NCBI GenBank assembly: GCA_943369665.1
Contig: CALRNX020000002.1
Location: forward strand, 186,001 to 250,000
Direction: 5' to 3'
DNA length: 64,000 nucleotides
Source of the DNA: UKL13-3 sp943369665
GTDB taxonomy: Bacteria; Bacteroidota; Bacteroidia; UKL13-3
Positions 53,401-61,830 of this stretch are shown in pieces; the first letter of the stretch is position 1, and the number at the start of each line of letters is the position of its first letter. Both the position numbers and the translations under genes were made by a program. The notes below the pieces were generated by a model that was not told where the DNA came from, made no database searches, and saw only the letters and a list, made by a program, of their open reading frames with translations.

Positions 53401-55757
53401 TTAGGAGTAACAAGTGCTCCTCCTCTGTAGGTTGTCGTTGTATTATAAATTGTGCTATTGGCACCGTTAAACCACAATGCTGTATAGTTACCTGGATTGG
53501 TACTATACACATTATAATCAGCCTGAATAGTACCAGCAAGACTTGAAACCCATGAAGCCGCGTTAAATCCTGAACCAGATGTACGGGTGTTAACAGAGAT
53601 ATTATTTAATGAAATAAAAGTACTTCCGGCATTCGAGTTTGTTTTAAAAATACCAACAGAGTTTATTGCTCCGGCTGATGCAACTGTATTGGCACCGCCA
53701 ATTCGAATGCTATTGTGAATTAAACGAACAACCGCAGGTTGGGTTCCTTGAAAATCTATTCCTCTAAAAACCTGATTTCCGGTAATACCAGCATTGGTTC
53801 TCGTTAAAGCAATGGCATTATTGTAAATATTAATGGCTGCATTAACCGTAGCTGTTTGAGGGATAATCCGAATCGCTCTCAAGGCAACTGTTGAAGAATT
53901 AGCACTTGTTGATAAATTACTAATCGTATTCCGAGTAATGTTGATGGTTGAATTATCAACCAAAAAATTAAGATCTATACCGTACATTCCCGTTGTTTCG
54001 GTGCTGCTATATGTATCCAAATGAGTAATCACATTTGAATCAATATTTACACTCTGAATACCTGAAGATAATTGGAATCCAAATGTTTTAAAATTCTGAA
54101 TTGTATTTCTGTAAAAAGTATTATTACTTGATAATGCCGAAGCATTTCCATCTAATGTAACTCCTCGAGACCCTTGATTAAAAAAGTTATTGCTAAAAGT
54201 ATTGTTAGCATTTCCAACAGCAACACTTCCCGCGGTGAATGCCAAATGTGTAATTGTATTTGTTGTTGCATTCATTGCACATTGACTGCTTAAATACGTC
54301 ACCGTATTATTTTGAGCACCATTCGTTAGTCTAAGATTTACAGTCCCTGCAGTTGTAGACGTTGAAACGATTTGCAATAATGAAGTAGAACCTGCTCCGC
54401 CAGCCCTACCGTCAATAGTTACATTGTCTGCACCATTTAACTCAATAACAGCAATTGCACCAGTAGCACAAGTAATCGTTTTTAAAACGGTAACGGTATC
54501 TGCAGGTCGAATCAATATTGAAGTATAACTTGCTCCGCTAGCTGCACCGCTTGAATCAAGTCGCGAACTAACTGTTTCAGTAAGACTTGAGTTAATACGC
54601 ATATCAATATTACCCTGATGAAAACCAGCATTAATATTATCAAAAGCAGCTTTAAGCGTATTATAAGTATTATACGGAGCACCAGCACTTGCCGTAACTG
54701 TTATTGCAGTAGCCACATCTATAATTCTTTGACCAGAAGGGCTTGTAATTGTAGGTGTTTGGGGAAATCCACCAACAGTAATACTCGCACAATCAGCATC
54801 TATCGTATCACCAGAAGTTACAGCCGGTTTGATATCATAAACCAACCAAAAATAGTTATTTCCATTACCCAATGTTTGTGTTCCCGTAATTGAAAACGCT
54901 CCATTCGGACTGGCAATTTGCCCAAAAAAACCTGTAGTTGAAAAAGCATTGGTGCTACCTGTATAAAAAACTTTAGCATTATCTATCGAAGCTAATGCAT
55001 TGGTAGTGGCGCCTGTATTAAAATCAAAATTTGTTACATCAATGGGAGAATTATTACCCGATACATTAACTGTAATACCAATTATCTGCTGGTTTACTGC
55101 GCCATTAAATATGTTTGATACAACACTCTGTGTGGTAGTTGAAGAGTTGTATACCATCGGTGAAACATCAAAACTGTCAACAATTACGCGATCAATATAA
55201 AGTTGATTACCTTCATCCGAATAAAACTCAAACTGAATACCGGTTGTTCCAACCGGCAATGCCAATTTTTTGGTAACCCATTGCGAGCTCGTTGGAACAA
55301 ATGCTGCGGCTTGTGCAACAGCAGTGGTAATACCCGCCAAATCAATGGTTGGGCTTGAACCCCAAGCGGCAATTCGATTATAAGAAACACCGTCAAAGGC
55401 AAGCACAATTAATGAATCCTGTTCACCTCCGGTGTATGCTGCATGAGCCACATCAAATCTCAATGTATCTTCCAAAATGGTGGGAACAGAAAACAATGGT
55501 GTTTCCAACCTTGCTACCGAACCAGCAACTACATTGTAGTTGTTTGCCCTTATGGCTGCTACTGTTCCAGACCTTCCAAAACTCTGAACAGTTGTAACTC
55601 GGGATATAAGGGATGCAGTATTCAATGAGTTCGTCCAACCCGCGGGAGTTAAAGATACATTATAATCTTCCTCTATTCTGGTAGGTGTCTGTGCTTGTAA
55701 TTTACCCAAAACCGTGAGCAAAATCAGAAGCAGTAAAATTTTGTACGTGTTTTTCAT
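50418..55757 (-). CDS. Large T9SS-secreted protein with beta-helix and LamG-like domains
   Basis: This 1779-residue predicted extracellular protein has a signal peptide (KILLLLILLTVLGKLQAQ), an N-terminal beta-sandwich (~30-200), a domain like BNR-associated N-terminal domains (YFWLVYDIKPAVTSGD) and a beta-helix part (~345-800) headed by VIELNGADNVTIDGR. CARDB-like beta domains follow, then a LamG/concanavalin-like jellyroll (LTLEAWVNRGANTNNRYIIS ... GNLDEVKIWDTVRTEDQIR), the LPVKLLYFTAKGN...WATANESDNAGFTIERS domain and a T9SS sorting domain (VYPNPFSSEV ... GVYLLQWTINGEVTTQKMVKQ). Shared domains show it is a relative of the 13252-22347 protein. A polysaccharide-binding or adhesive role is inferred only. 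Confidence 0.9.
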   Translation of the reverse strand: MKNTYKILLLLILLTVLGKLQAQTPTRIEEDYNVSLTPAGWTNSLNTASLISRVTTVQSFGRSGTVAAIRANNYNVVAGSVARLETPLFSVPTILEDTLRFDVAHAAYTGGEQDSLIVLAFDGVSYNRIAAWGSSPTIDLAGITTAVAQAAAFVPTSSQWVTKKLALPVGTTGIQFEFYSDEGNQLYIDRVIVDSFDVSPMVYNSSTTTQSVVSNIFNGAVNQQIIGITVNVSGNNSPIDVTNFDFNTGATTNALASIDNAKVFYTGSTNAFSTTGFFGQIASPNGAFSITGTQTLGNGNNYFWLVYDIKPAVTSGDTIDADCASITVGGFPQTPTITSPSGQRIIDVATAITVTASAGAPYNTYNTLKAAFDNINAGFHQGNIDMRINSSLTETVSSRLDSSGAASGASYTSILIRPADTVTVLKTITCATGAIAVIELNGADNVTIDGRAGGAGSTSLLQIVSTSTTAGTVNLRLTNGAQNNTVTYLSSQCAMNATTNTITHLAFTAGSVAVGNANNTFSNNFFNQGSRGVTLDGNASALSSNNTFYRNTIQNFKTFGFQLSSGIQSVNIDSNVITHLDTYSSTETTGMYGIDLNFLVDNSTINITRNTISNLSTSANSSTVALRAIRIIPQTATVNAAINIYNNAIALTRTNAGITGNQVFRGIDFQGTQPAVVRLIHNSIRIGGANTVASAGAINSVGIFKTNSNAGSTFISLNNISVNTRTSGSGFNAASWVSSLAGTIQADYNVYSTNPGNYTALWFNGANSTIYNTTTTYRGGALVTPNEQHSHINAVTFTANNDLSLSGVSVNDYVIFGTPLNGLVTVDNTGTTRIDPTYRGAYQAAPFTNRVDAFVKEVYTLGKLPIPYAIPHGIRANIFNSGIDTLFNQQVDVQVTGANSFTDVQFIDTIIPGSSKIVTFSDYNYSNIGNCVVTVTVPSDSTNTNNSKSFNQTITNDVYAYAEPTLPSIGGVGFNGIGGDFIAKFPYVGSNNINQVGVTFNTGGQPYQIVIFDMLNDTPGTLLWNSNTLTSVVGVNTVPVIPAVGVSGSFFVGVRQTGLVNVGFGYQAEDPIRNKVFYYKATTVNSWQDFATTNSAFRFMVEPRLQVADDIGAESVVLPCASVILGSAPFRPEVKVLNYGLNTQDSIVVGCQITGPVSYNSTDTFGGLGIPSGQSTKVILGGFYNPTIVGSYTMKVWTRLLATSDLSTGNDTLTYTFDVTDVNTFTDAGNHLTLNGTNQSVSVNGEGSLNISGTMLTLEAWVNRGANTNNRYIISKELDANVSQYCLYVNSSGNVVFKLYTINGVDSTTSSASIPLTEYAHVAATYDGMLGSARIYINGVLTANGSIFGSIIGNSGAVSIGKGFIGGTTHFSGNLDEVKIWDTVRTEDQIRSNIHVRMANFAHANLKGYWRMDEASGLVISDASGNCNAGILQNTPVFATSTIPLGAPMVFNQAVSVSGFVDFPGSNVSADIYNQSGANDIYIHKFSGLPIGTSPITIPGGVTAVNPNNYIIYQYGTGTMDSAQLNFYTNGITLAANPGDFFLFSRGVGSNGGWVVSSVANAADPNTGIVSFMTNSSQLIKQFAVGANNNSLPVKLLYFTAKGNNTDVNLRWATANESDNAGFTIERSTDGKNFINIGFVKGKGKSAELSTYTSLDKDAFIHTASSKLYYRLVQTDFNGKKEISNTVIVLYGRSTQGASIVYPNPFSSEVSIDIDAKTEGAANIMLMDITGKLLYERTGTVKAGLNTLQTNGLDALPKGVYLLQWTINGEVTTQKMVKQ

Positions 55758-56022
55758 ATTGGTGTTAATTTATTATAATGCTAAGCTAATTGAAAAACAT
55801 GATAAAAATCAACACAGGTGCGCTTAATGAAGCACGCTTGTTTTACAAACAAACACAATACACTTATATTCAGAATATTGTGTTCATATAACTTTGGGTT
55901 ATTTCAGAAAATATTAAGTGTTAAAATATTAAGAAACAGATTTTACCCACGATACAGCTGTAAGGTATATGATTTTTGTCGGCACTCTAATGTATTTAAG
56001 CTGTGTTAAATATGTTAAATGA

Positions 56023-56030
56023 TATCTTTG
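56023..56030 (+). promoter_or_regulatory. -7 promoter box TATCTTTG
   Basis: Exact match to TAnnTTTG, 16 bases before the ATG at 56047. The preceding 289-base gap (55758-56046) is AT-rich with a repeated AAAATATTAAG word and no other recognised feature. Confidence 0.6.
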
Positions 56031-56046
56031 CCGCGCAATCATAAAA

Positions 56047-56616
56047 ATGCGTTTTTCAAAAACATATAACAAGGAAGTGTTCTGTCTGGAAGGAGATTGG
56101 AACAAAAACCTCAAACACCAGACGAGTGTATTAGAGGTGCTTACCTTTTTGAAAAAGAGCCGGGATATTGATTTTATACACAGGCATTGTGGCACACGAG
56201 AAAACATGGCTTATTATCTCAAGCAGTGGCAACAAAAAAGGTATAAGGATTATACGATATTATATATTGCATTCCACGGCAAACCCAATCAGATCTTAGT
56301 GGGTAAGGAAATCGTAACGTTAGACGAACTTGCGGAAATGCTTGGACCTAACTGCCATAATAAGATTATTCATTTTGGGACCTGCCATACCCTCAACACT
56401 GATCTCAGGCATATCAAACGCTTTATTCGTAAAACAAATGCCTTGTGTGTGTGTGGATTTGGCAAAGAAATAAAATTTGTTGAGGGTTGTGCTTTCGATA
56501 TTTTGCTGATTGATATGCTGCAGGAATTCAGAAACTTGAACAGTGTGCCGCATCATATCAAACAATATTACAAATCGTTTGCTGAAAAACTTCAGTTCAA
56601 ATTGGTCCATCTTTAA
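56047..56616 (+). CDS. Small stand-alone protein with caspase/CHAT-like His-Cys dyad
   Basis: This 189-residue cytoplasmic protein has no signal peptide. A hydrophobic strand ends in His77-Gly78 (YTILYIAFHGKP) and a second ends in Gly111-Thr112-Cys113 (NKIIHFGTCHTL). Paired beta strands ending in HG and GxC with ~35 residues between them are the hallmark of clan CD (caspase-fold) peptidases. The following CVCGFGKEIKFVEGCAFDIL resembles the strand-loop-helix after the Cys in CHAT domains. It may correspond to a Pfam domain of unknown function (possibly DUF6642, from memory). No substrate or partner gene is evident, and the dyad could instead serve a non-protease role. Confidence 0.7.
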   Translation: MRFSKTYNKEVFCLEGDWNKNLKHQTSVLEVLTFLKKSRDIDFIHRHCGTRENMAYYLKQWQQKRYKDYTILYIAFHGKPNQILVGKEIVTLDELAEMLGPNCHNKIIHFGTCHTLNTDLRHIKRFIRKTNALCVCGFGKEIKFVEGCAFDILLIDMLQEFRNLNSVPHHIKQYYKSFAEKLQFKLVHL

Positions 56617-56671
56617 TCTTTATCCTGAAGACTAAATTGAATCATGGATTAGACTAAACTTATTCAAATGG

Positions 56672-56701
56672 TTGTTTTTTATAAATGAGTGGCTATATTT
56701 G
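56672..56701 (+). promoter_or_regulatory. Consensus Bacteroidota promoter TTG-N19-TATATTTG
   Basis: TTG at 56672-56674, 19 bases, then TATATTTG at 56694-56701. Both boxes and the spacing fit the -33/-7 consensus. It lies 32 bases before the ATG of the small ORF at 56733. Confidence 0.75.
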
Positions 56702-56732
56702 AGCAACAAAACACTTACTTAAAACTACCCAT

Positions 56733-56918
56733 ATGAAAATGTATCATGAGTTTAGAAGATTTTGCTCCCATTACAATTTGGTTATTTGGTTGTTATTATA
56801 CGCACTTGCGTTTGTAACTGATTTTATAATGGTGAGAAGGACAAAATCGAAAGTGCAAGAAGCGTTTGACTCTTCTTCAATTTATAAAAAGCAGCAATCC
56901 AGCCTCTTTTCATCATAA
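56733..56918 (+). CDS. 61-residue membrane protein of unknown function
   Basis: I do not recognise this small ORF. It has one membrane segment (LVIWLLLYALAFVTDFIMV, about residues 16-34) after a short N-terminus, then a basic, polar tail (RRTKSKVQEAFDSSSIYKKQ). A fully consensus promoter lies just upstream, which supports real expression. It lies alone between the caspase-like gene and the convergent polysaccharide genes. Confidence 0.6.
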   Translation: MKMYHEFRRFCSHYNLVIWLLLYALAFVTDFIMVRRTKSKVQEAFDSSSIYKKQQSSLFSS

Positions 56919-56949
56919 TATTCCTCTGAAGGGCAGGGCTTGTTCTCTG

Positions 56950-57696
56950 TTAAAGAGTATTGTTGAGTAATGTTAGTCCACAAACCTTTTCATACCAGTA
57001 GCTTTTAAGGGTATTTTCCATAACAGCAATATGGCGCATGCCATGTGCATCGGACCCTACCATGCTTACCATCTTTTGATTCACAAGATATTCAGCAGCT
57101 TTTTGAACCTGCGGAGCATAATAACCAACCAGTGAATTGATATTGAGCTGAAAAAGCAGCCCCGAATCCCATAATTCATGGTACTTAGCCGGGTTTGAAG
57201 CATAATACAAATACCTTTCGGGATGAGCCAATACCGGTTTGTATCCATTAATGTTCAGGGCAAAAAGAATTTCCTTCAAATTTACAGAAGGCTCCATGAA
57301 AGGCATTTCGATCAATACATGCTTATGACCAAATGTCAACAAATCGCCACTGTCGATCTTGGCTTGCAACGCATCGTCAATCATATACTCGGCAGCAGCA
57401 TGCAATTCAATAGAAATATTATTTTCCGCTAATGCCGCGCGAACATCAGCCAACAGGGGCATAATATTATGACGACCATTTTTATAGTGATCGCCCATAA
57501 TATGAGGTGTGGTAATTACTTTCCGGTAACCTAAAGCAGATAACCGCTTCAATACATCAATACTTTCTTCAATGGTTTGAACACCATCATCGATACCGGG
57601 AATAAGATGAGAATGTAATTCCGTAGTTATAGGATTAACGAATGATCCATTTGCCAGCTTTGGTTTTTTACTGAATAAACGATCAAACAAGCTCAT
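56950..57696 (-). CDS. CpsB/YwqE-like tyrosine-protein phosphatase (PHP domain)
   Basis: This 248-residue PHP-fold metal-dependent phosphatase has metal-binding motifs HSHLIPGIDDG (His28, His30), ITTPH, the Glu in AAAEYMIDD, HPERYLYY and GSDAHGMRH, the five PHP motifs of the CpsB/YwqE family. Such enzymes dephosphorylate BY-kinases that control capsule or exopolysaccharide chain length. No BY-kinase is in the window. Its ATG is one base from the stop of the upstream sugar isomerase gene, so both are in one transcript with the polysaccharide genes. Confidence 0.9.
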   Translation of the reverse strand: MSLFDRLFSKKPKLANGSFVNPITTELHSHLIPGIDDGVQTIEESIDVLKRLSALGYRKVITTPHIMGDHYKNGRHNIMPLLADVRAALAENNISIELHAAAEYMIDDALQAKIDSGDLLTFGHKHVLIEMPFMEPSVNLKEILFALNINGYKPVLAHPERYLYYASNPAKYHELWDSGLLFQLNINSLVGYYAPQVQKAAEYLVNQKMVSMVGSDAHGMRHIAVMENTLKSYWYEKVCGLTLLNNTL

Positions 57697-57697
57697 G

Positions 57698-58678
57698 TTA
57701 TCCTACTTGTTCTAAAAACTCTTTCAACGAAGCAATATTGGGCACATTTAATGAGTCAACACCGCGGTAATCGGCTACATAAATAGAAAGCCAATCCAAT
57801 GTATAGATCATTTCATACACCGACTTAATGGTAAAATCTTTCATCACCAGGTTAACCATTTTGTGGTTTTCCACTCCCAATAAACCTTGCATAAATTCGA
57901 ACCGAGCAGATACGCGTTCGTTTTGCATAGAATCAATAAAGAAATATACCGTATCCAATCTTCCATAATACGATTCGATCACATTATGATTCATTTCGGG
58001 CATTACATGTTGGAAACACTCGTGCTTCGCATTTTCCTGAACCTGTTGCGCAAACCTGATACCAACCGGTTCCATAGGACCATCTGTTAATACAACAAAT
58101 TTCGATTTGGTTCTATTTTTTATTTCTTCAAAAATATTGCCGGCTGTTTCTTCAAAAGGAGCGGTATGATTAAATAAGGAAACCAATTCTGTTAGCTCAC
58201 TTTTTACATCTTTACCTACTAGTTCAGCAATGACTTGAATTAATAATGTAAGCGAAAAACCCAAAGCCATGCGTGGTTGAAAGCCTGCTTCAACCTGCAA
58301 AAAATACATGCCGTCTGCATGGGCCATTTCTTTTAATTTACCCCCTGTAGAAAGGGTAAACATTTTGGCACCACGTTTTTTCACCTCAGCATACATGGTT
58401 AACGTCTCCTCTGTATTTCCAGAATACGAGGCCAGAATTACCAACGATTTTTCATTGACATATGCAGGCAAAGTATAATCTGCAATACACTCCACAGGTA
58501 TTGGCAACTCGTTTGCAAACAAACTTTTTACAATACGGCCTCCAATCCCACTGCCACCCAAACCACCGATAACAATATTACTGAACTCATGTGCTTTGCG
58601 ACCATGAGCTGTGTAATGAGAAAGTGCATAATTTATTTGGTAACTAAATTTACGGAGAGCTTCGTGTTGTGCGTTCAT
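57698..58678 (-). CDS. SIS-domain phosphoglucose/phosphomannose isomerase
   Basis: This 326-residue protein has two SIS folds. The N-terminal one has GGLGGSGIGGRIV and the phosphosugar loop ASYSGNTEETL; the C-terminal half has ENAKHECFQHVMPEMNHNVI with the conserved Glu and His. It matches the bifunctional PGI/PMI family known from archaea and Bacteroidota, which interconverts glucose-6-P and fructose-6-P, and mannose-6-P and fructose-6-P. It likely feeds the nucleotide-sugar genes alongside it. It ends one base before the CpsB start. Confidence 0.88.
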   Translation of the reverse strand: MNAQHEALRKFSYQINYALSHYTAHGRKAHEFSNIVIGGLGGSGIGGRIVKSLFANELPIPVECIADYTLPAYVNEKSLVILASYSGNTEETLTMYAEVKKRGAKMFTLSTGGKLKEMAHADGMYFLQVEAGFQPRMALGFSLTLLIQVIAELVGKDVKSELTELVSLFNHTAPFEETAGNIFEEIKNRTKSKFVVLTDGPMEPVGIRFAQQVQENAKHECFQHVMPEMNHNVIESYYGRLDTVYFFIDSMQNERVSARFEFMQGLLGVENHKMVNLVMKDFTIKSVYEMIYTLDWLSIYVADYRGVDSLNVPNIASLKEFLEQVG

Positions 58679-58758
58679 ATAAAGTGTATTTTGTACAATT
58701 AGTGTTTAACTTTCCAAATATCAGCAAACTATATCGAATTTGGAAATCACCAACATGA

Positions 58759-59619
58759 TTATTTTATTAAATTCATCAGGTAGCCACCATAGCCACTCTT
58801 GAGCAATTTTTGGGCTTCGGCTTTAAGCTGTTCCTTATTGATCCAGCCATTTTTGTAAGCAATTTCTTCAATGCACCCCACTTTTAATCCCTGGCGTTCT
58901 TCCAAAACCTGCACGAACTGGCCCGCTTGCATCAGCGATGCAAATGTCCCTGTATCCAACCAGGCAGTACCGCGTTGCAATACACCTACTTTTAGTTTTT
59001 TACGCTCAAGGTAAACTCTGTTCACATCTGTAATCTCCAATTCACCACGAGGTGATGGTTTGATGTTTTTGGCAATTTCCACTACATCATTATCATAAAA
59101 ATACAAACCGGGAACGGCATAATTCGATTTAGGCTGAGCCGGCTTTTCTTCAATGCTCAAGGCCGTCATATTCGCATCAAACTCTACTACTCCGTAACGC
59201 TCCGGATCACTCACATGGTAAGCAAATACAACGCCTCCGTTTGGATCGTTATTTTCCTGCAATAACTGGCTCAAACCCGCACTAAAGAAAATATTATCAC
59301 CAAGTACCAAGGCAACTTTATCCTTACCAATAAATTGCTCCCCAATGATAAACGCTTGTGCAAGTCCATCGGGACTTGGTTGTTCGGCATATTCAAAACG
59401 GCAACCGATTTGGCTTCCATCGCCCAACAATTTTTTAAATCCGGGTAGATCGTGTGGAGTAGAGATGATCAATATCTCATTGATTCCCGCCAACATCAAT
59501 ACCGATAGTGGGTAATAAATCATTGGTTTGTCGTACACCGGCATCAATTGTTTGCTTACTGCAAGTGTTAATGGATGCAAGCGGGTACCGCTTCCTCCGG
59601 CAAGTATTATTCCTTTCAT
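58759..59619 (-). CDS. rfbA: Glucose-1-phosphate thymidylyltransferase RfbA/RmlA
   Basis: RfbA makes dTDP-glucose from dTTP and glucose-1-phosphate. The 286-residue protein has the nucleotidyltransferase signature AGGSGTRLHPLTLAVSKQL at 7-25, VYDKPMIYYPLSVLMLAGI, LVLGDNIFF with the metal Asp, and EEKPAQPKSNYAVPGLYFYD. Full length for the short RmlA type. It lies 56 bases downstream of rfbB, forming a dTDP-sugar unit; rfbC and rfbD are not in the window, so the end sugar is not clear. Confidence 0.95.
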   Translation of the reverse strand: MKGIILAGGSGTRLHPLTLAVSKQLMPVYDKPMIYYPLSVLMLAGINEILIISTPHDLPGFKKLLGDGSQIGCRFEYAEQPSPDGLAQAFIIGEQFIGKDKVALVLGDNIFFSAGLSQLLQENNDPNGGVVFAYHVSDPERYGVVEFDANMTALSIEEKPAQPKSNYAVPGLYFYDNDVVEIAKNIKPSPRGELEITDVNRVYLERKKLKVGVLQRGTAWLDTGTFASLMQAGQFVQVLEERQGLKVGCIEEIAYKNGWINKEQLKAEAQKLLKSGYGGYLMNLIK

Positions 59620-59675
59620 TCTGGTTGATTGGTTAATATGGGTAATAATTGATCGTTTTTAGAAAAGGTTTTCAA

Positions 59676-60734
59676 TTACCCTTTTGCGTACATTTTATCG
59701 TAATACTTCTGGTAGTCACCACTTGTTACTTCATCCATCCAAGCCTGATTTTGCATATACCAGTTAATGGTTTTTTCTATTCCTTCTTCAAACTGCAAAG
59801 AAGGTTTCCATCCAAGTTCGTTCATTATCTTATTGGCATCAATAGCATAACGCAAATCATGTCCTGCTCTGTCTGTTACATAGGTAATCAGTTTTTCTGA
59901 TTCCCCAACCGTACGACCCAAAATTTTGTCCATTGTTTTACAGATCACTTTGATCAGATCAATATTGGTCCATTCGTTAAAGCCTCCAATATTATAGGTT
60001 TCACCAACTTTTCCTTTGTGGAAAACATCATCAATAGCACGTGCATGGTCCACTACATATAACCAATCGCGCACATTTTCACCTTTCCCGTAAACAGGTA
60101 ATGGTTTGTTGTTGCGGATATTGTTGATGAACAATGGAACCAATTTTTCAGGAAACTGATTCGGGCCGTAGTTATTGGAACAATTACTTAATACTACTCG
60201 GATCTTATACGTGTTATGGTATGCTCTCACAAAATGATCACTTGCTGCTTTACTTGCCGAATATGGTGATTGAGGGTCGTAGGGCGTTGTTTCCAAAAAG
60301 AAACCGCCATCATGCAAACTTCCATATACTTCATCTGTAGATACATGGTAAAACAATTTGTCATCCATTTTATCCTTCCATGAAGTCTTTGCTGCATTTA
60401 ATAAATTTACCGTACCAACCACATTGGTCATAACAAACTCCAGCGGATTGGTAATGCTTCGATCAACATGGCTTTCGGCTGCCAAATGAATAACATCCGT
60501 AAAATGATGTTTTTCAAACAACGCGTTTATCTCTTCTGCATTTACCAAATCGGCTTTGATGAAATGATAGTTGGGAGCGTTTTCGATATCCGTAATATTT
60601 TTTAAATTACCTGCGTATGTGAGTTTATCGAGGTTGTATATTTCGTACTCCGGGTATTTATTTACAAATAAACGAACCACGTGCGAACCAATAAATCCGG
60701 CACCTCCTGTAATCAATATTCTCTTTTTTGTCAT
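59676..60734 (-). CDS. rfbB: dTDP-glucose 4,6-dehydratase RfbB/RmlB
   Basis: RfbB converts dTDP-glucose to dTDP-4-keto-6-deoxyglucose. The 352-residue extended SDR protein has TGGAGFIGSHV at 9-19, the active-site HVSTDEVYGSLHDG, and YSASKAASDHF with the catalytic Tyr and Lys, followed by SNCSNNYGPNQFPEKLVPL. Motifs and length are diagnostic. It is flanked by rfbA downstream and galE upstream on the same strand. Confidence 0.95.
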   Translation of the reverse strand: MTKKRILITGGAGFIGSHVVRLFVNKYPEYEIYNLDKLTYAGNLKNITDIENAPNYHFIKADLVNAEEINALFEKHHFTDVIHLAAESHVDRSITNPLEFVMTNVVGTVNLLNAAKTSWKDKMDDKLFYHVSTDEVYGSLHDGGFFLETTPYDPQSPYSASKAASDHFVRAYHNTYKIRVVLSNCSNNYGPNQFPEKLVPLFINNIRNNKPLPVYGKGENVRDWLYVVDHARAIDDVFHKGKVGETYNIGGFNEWTNIDLIKVICKTMDKILGRTVGESEKLITYVTDRAGHDLRYAIDANKIMNELGWKPSLQFEEGIEKTINWYMQNQAWMDEVTSGDYQKYYDKMYAKG

Positions 60735-60740
60735 AATATT

Positions 60741-60780
60741 AACTGTTAGCTATTAACCGTTGGTTGTTAGCTCTTAATTT
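60741..60780. repeat. Short intergenic repeat with GTTAGCT words between galE and rfbB
   Basis: AACTGTTAGCTATTAACCGT is followed by TGGTTGTTAGCTCTTAAT. The word GTTAGCTnTTAA occurs twice here and also as GTTAGCTGTTAAT in the element before ftsZ (near 11390-11402). It overlaps the galE 3' end by a few bases. Confidence 0.45.
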
Positions 60781-61793
60781 GTATTGTTCAATTTTAACTC
60801 CCACTTCCATGCTGTTTCCAAAGCATTTTCGAGGGTTCTTTCAGCCCGCCAATTTAATTCTTTCATTGCTTTATCACAAGAAGCAAAAATTTGCACCACA
60901 TCGCCATCTCTTCTCGGGCCAATGGTATAATTTAATTTCTTCCCGCTCACTTTTTCAAAAGTGTTTACCACCTCTAATACCGTATTTCCATTACCTGTAC
61001 CAATATTAAATACGGAGTACTTTTCAGCAGTCCTACTTAAAAAGTCGATGGCTTTTACGTGGGCTATTGCCAGGTCTACCACATGGATATAATCGCGTAC
61101 ACAGCTACCGTCACGGGTAGGATAATCATTTCCAAATACCGTTAGGGATTGACGTTTGCCAATAGCCGTTTGCGTAATAAACGGGACCAAATTATTGGGA
61201 ACACCATTGGGTAATTCTCCAATCAAAGCAGTATCGTGTGCACCTATAGGGTTAAAATAACGCAGGGAAACAATTTTTGACATTGATGATCTTGCCACAT
61301 CCTGCAGGATCTCTTCACAAATTTTTTTGGTATTTCCATAAGGCGAATTCGCCTTAACCACTGCGGAATTTTCGGTGATGGGAAGCGCATCGGCACTCAC
61401 ATCTCCATAAACAGTGCAACTCGAAGAAAACACTAAATGAGAGACTCCATGTTTTTGCATGGCTTCCAATAAATTTACCGTACCTCCTACGTTGTTCTCA
61501 TAATAGGCCAGCGGCTTCTGAACAGATTCGCCCACTGCTTTGTACGCAGCAAAGTGAATAACAGCCTGAATACCGGGATGCAATGTAAATACCGCATCAA
61601 GCGATGCTTTATCCCGAACATCAGCTTTGACAAAAGCAAACTCTTTACCCGTAATGGTTTTAATATTTTGAATAACAAATTCAGATGAGTTCTCAAAGTT
61701 ATCAATTGCCACCACATCATACCCTGCCTGTTGCAGTTCAACAATGGTATGCGAACCAATAAAACCTGTGCCTCCGGTTACGAGTACTTTCAT
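60774..61793 (-). CDS. galE: UDP-glucose 4-epimerase GalE
   Basis: GalE interconverts UDP-glucose and UDP-galactose using bound NAD. The 339-residue protein has VTGGTGFIGSHTIVELQQAG at 5-24, FSSSCTVYGD with the catalytic Ser region, the YGNTKKICEEIL Tyr-Lys pair (Tyr ~152), and LRYFNPIGAHDTALIGELPN, typical of GalE. It lies between purM and rfbB in the same orientation, suggesting use of galactose in the surface polysaccharide. Confidence 0.95.
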   Translation of the reverse strand: MKVLVTGGTGFIGSHTIVELQQAGYDVVAIDNFENSSEFVIQNIKTITGKEFAFVKADVRDKASLDAVFTLHPGIQAVIHFAAYKAVGESVQKPLAYYENNVGGTVNLLEAMQKHGVSHLVFSSSCTVYGDVSADALPITENSAVVKANSPYGNTKKICEEILQDVARSSMSKIVSLRYFNPIGAHDTALIGELPNGVPNNLVPFITQTAIGKRQSLTVFGNDYPTRDGSCVRDYIHVVDLAIAHVKAIDFLSRTAEKYSVFNIGTGNGNTVLEVVNTFEKVSGKKLNYTIGPRRDGDVVQIFASCDKAMKELNWRAERTLENALETAWKWELKLNNTN

Positions 61794-61830
61794 TCAATAA
61801 TGGGTTTAATGATGCAAGATAACAATTTGA

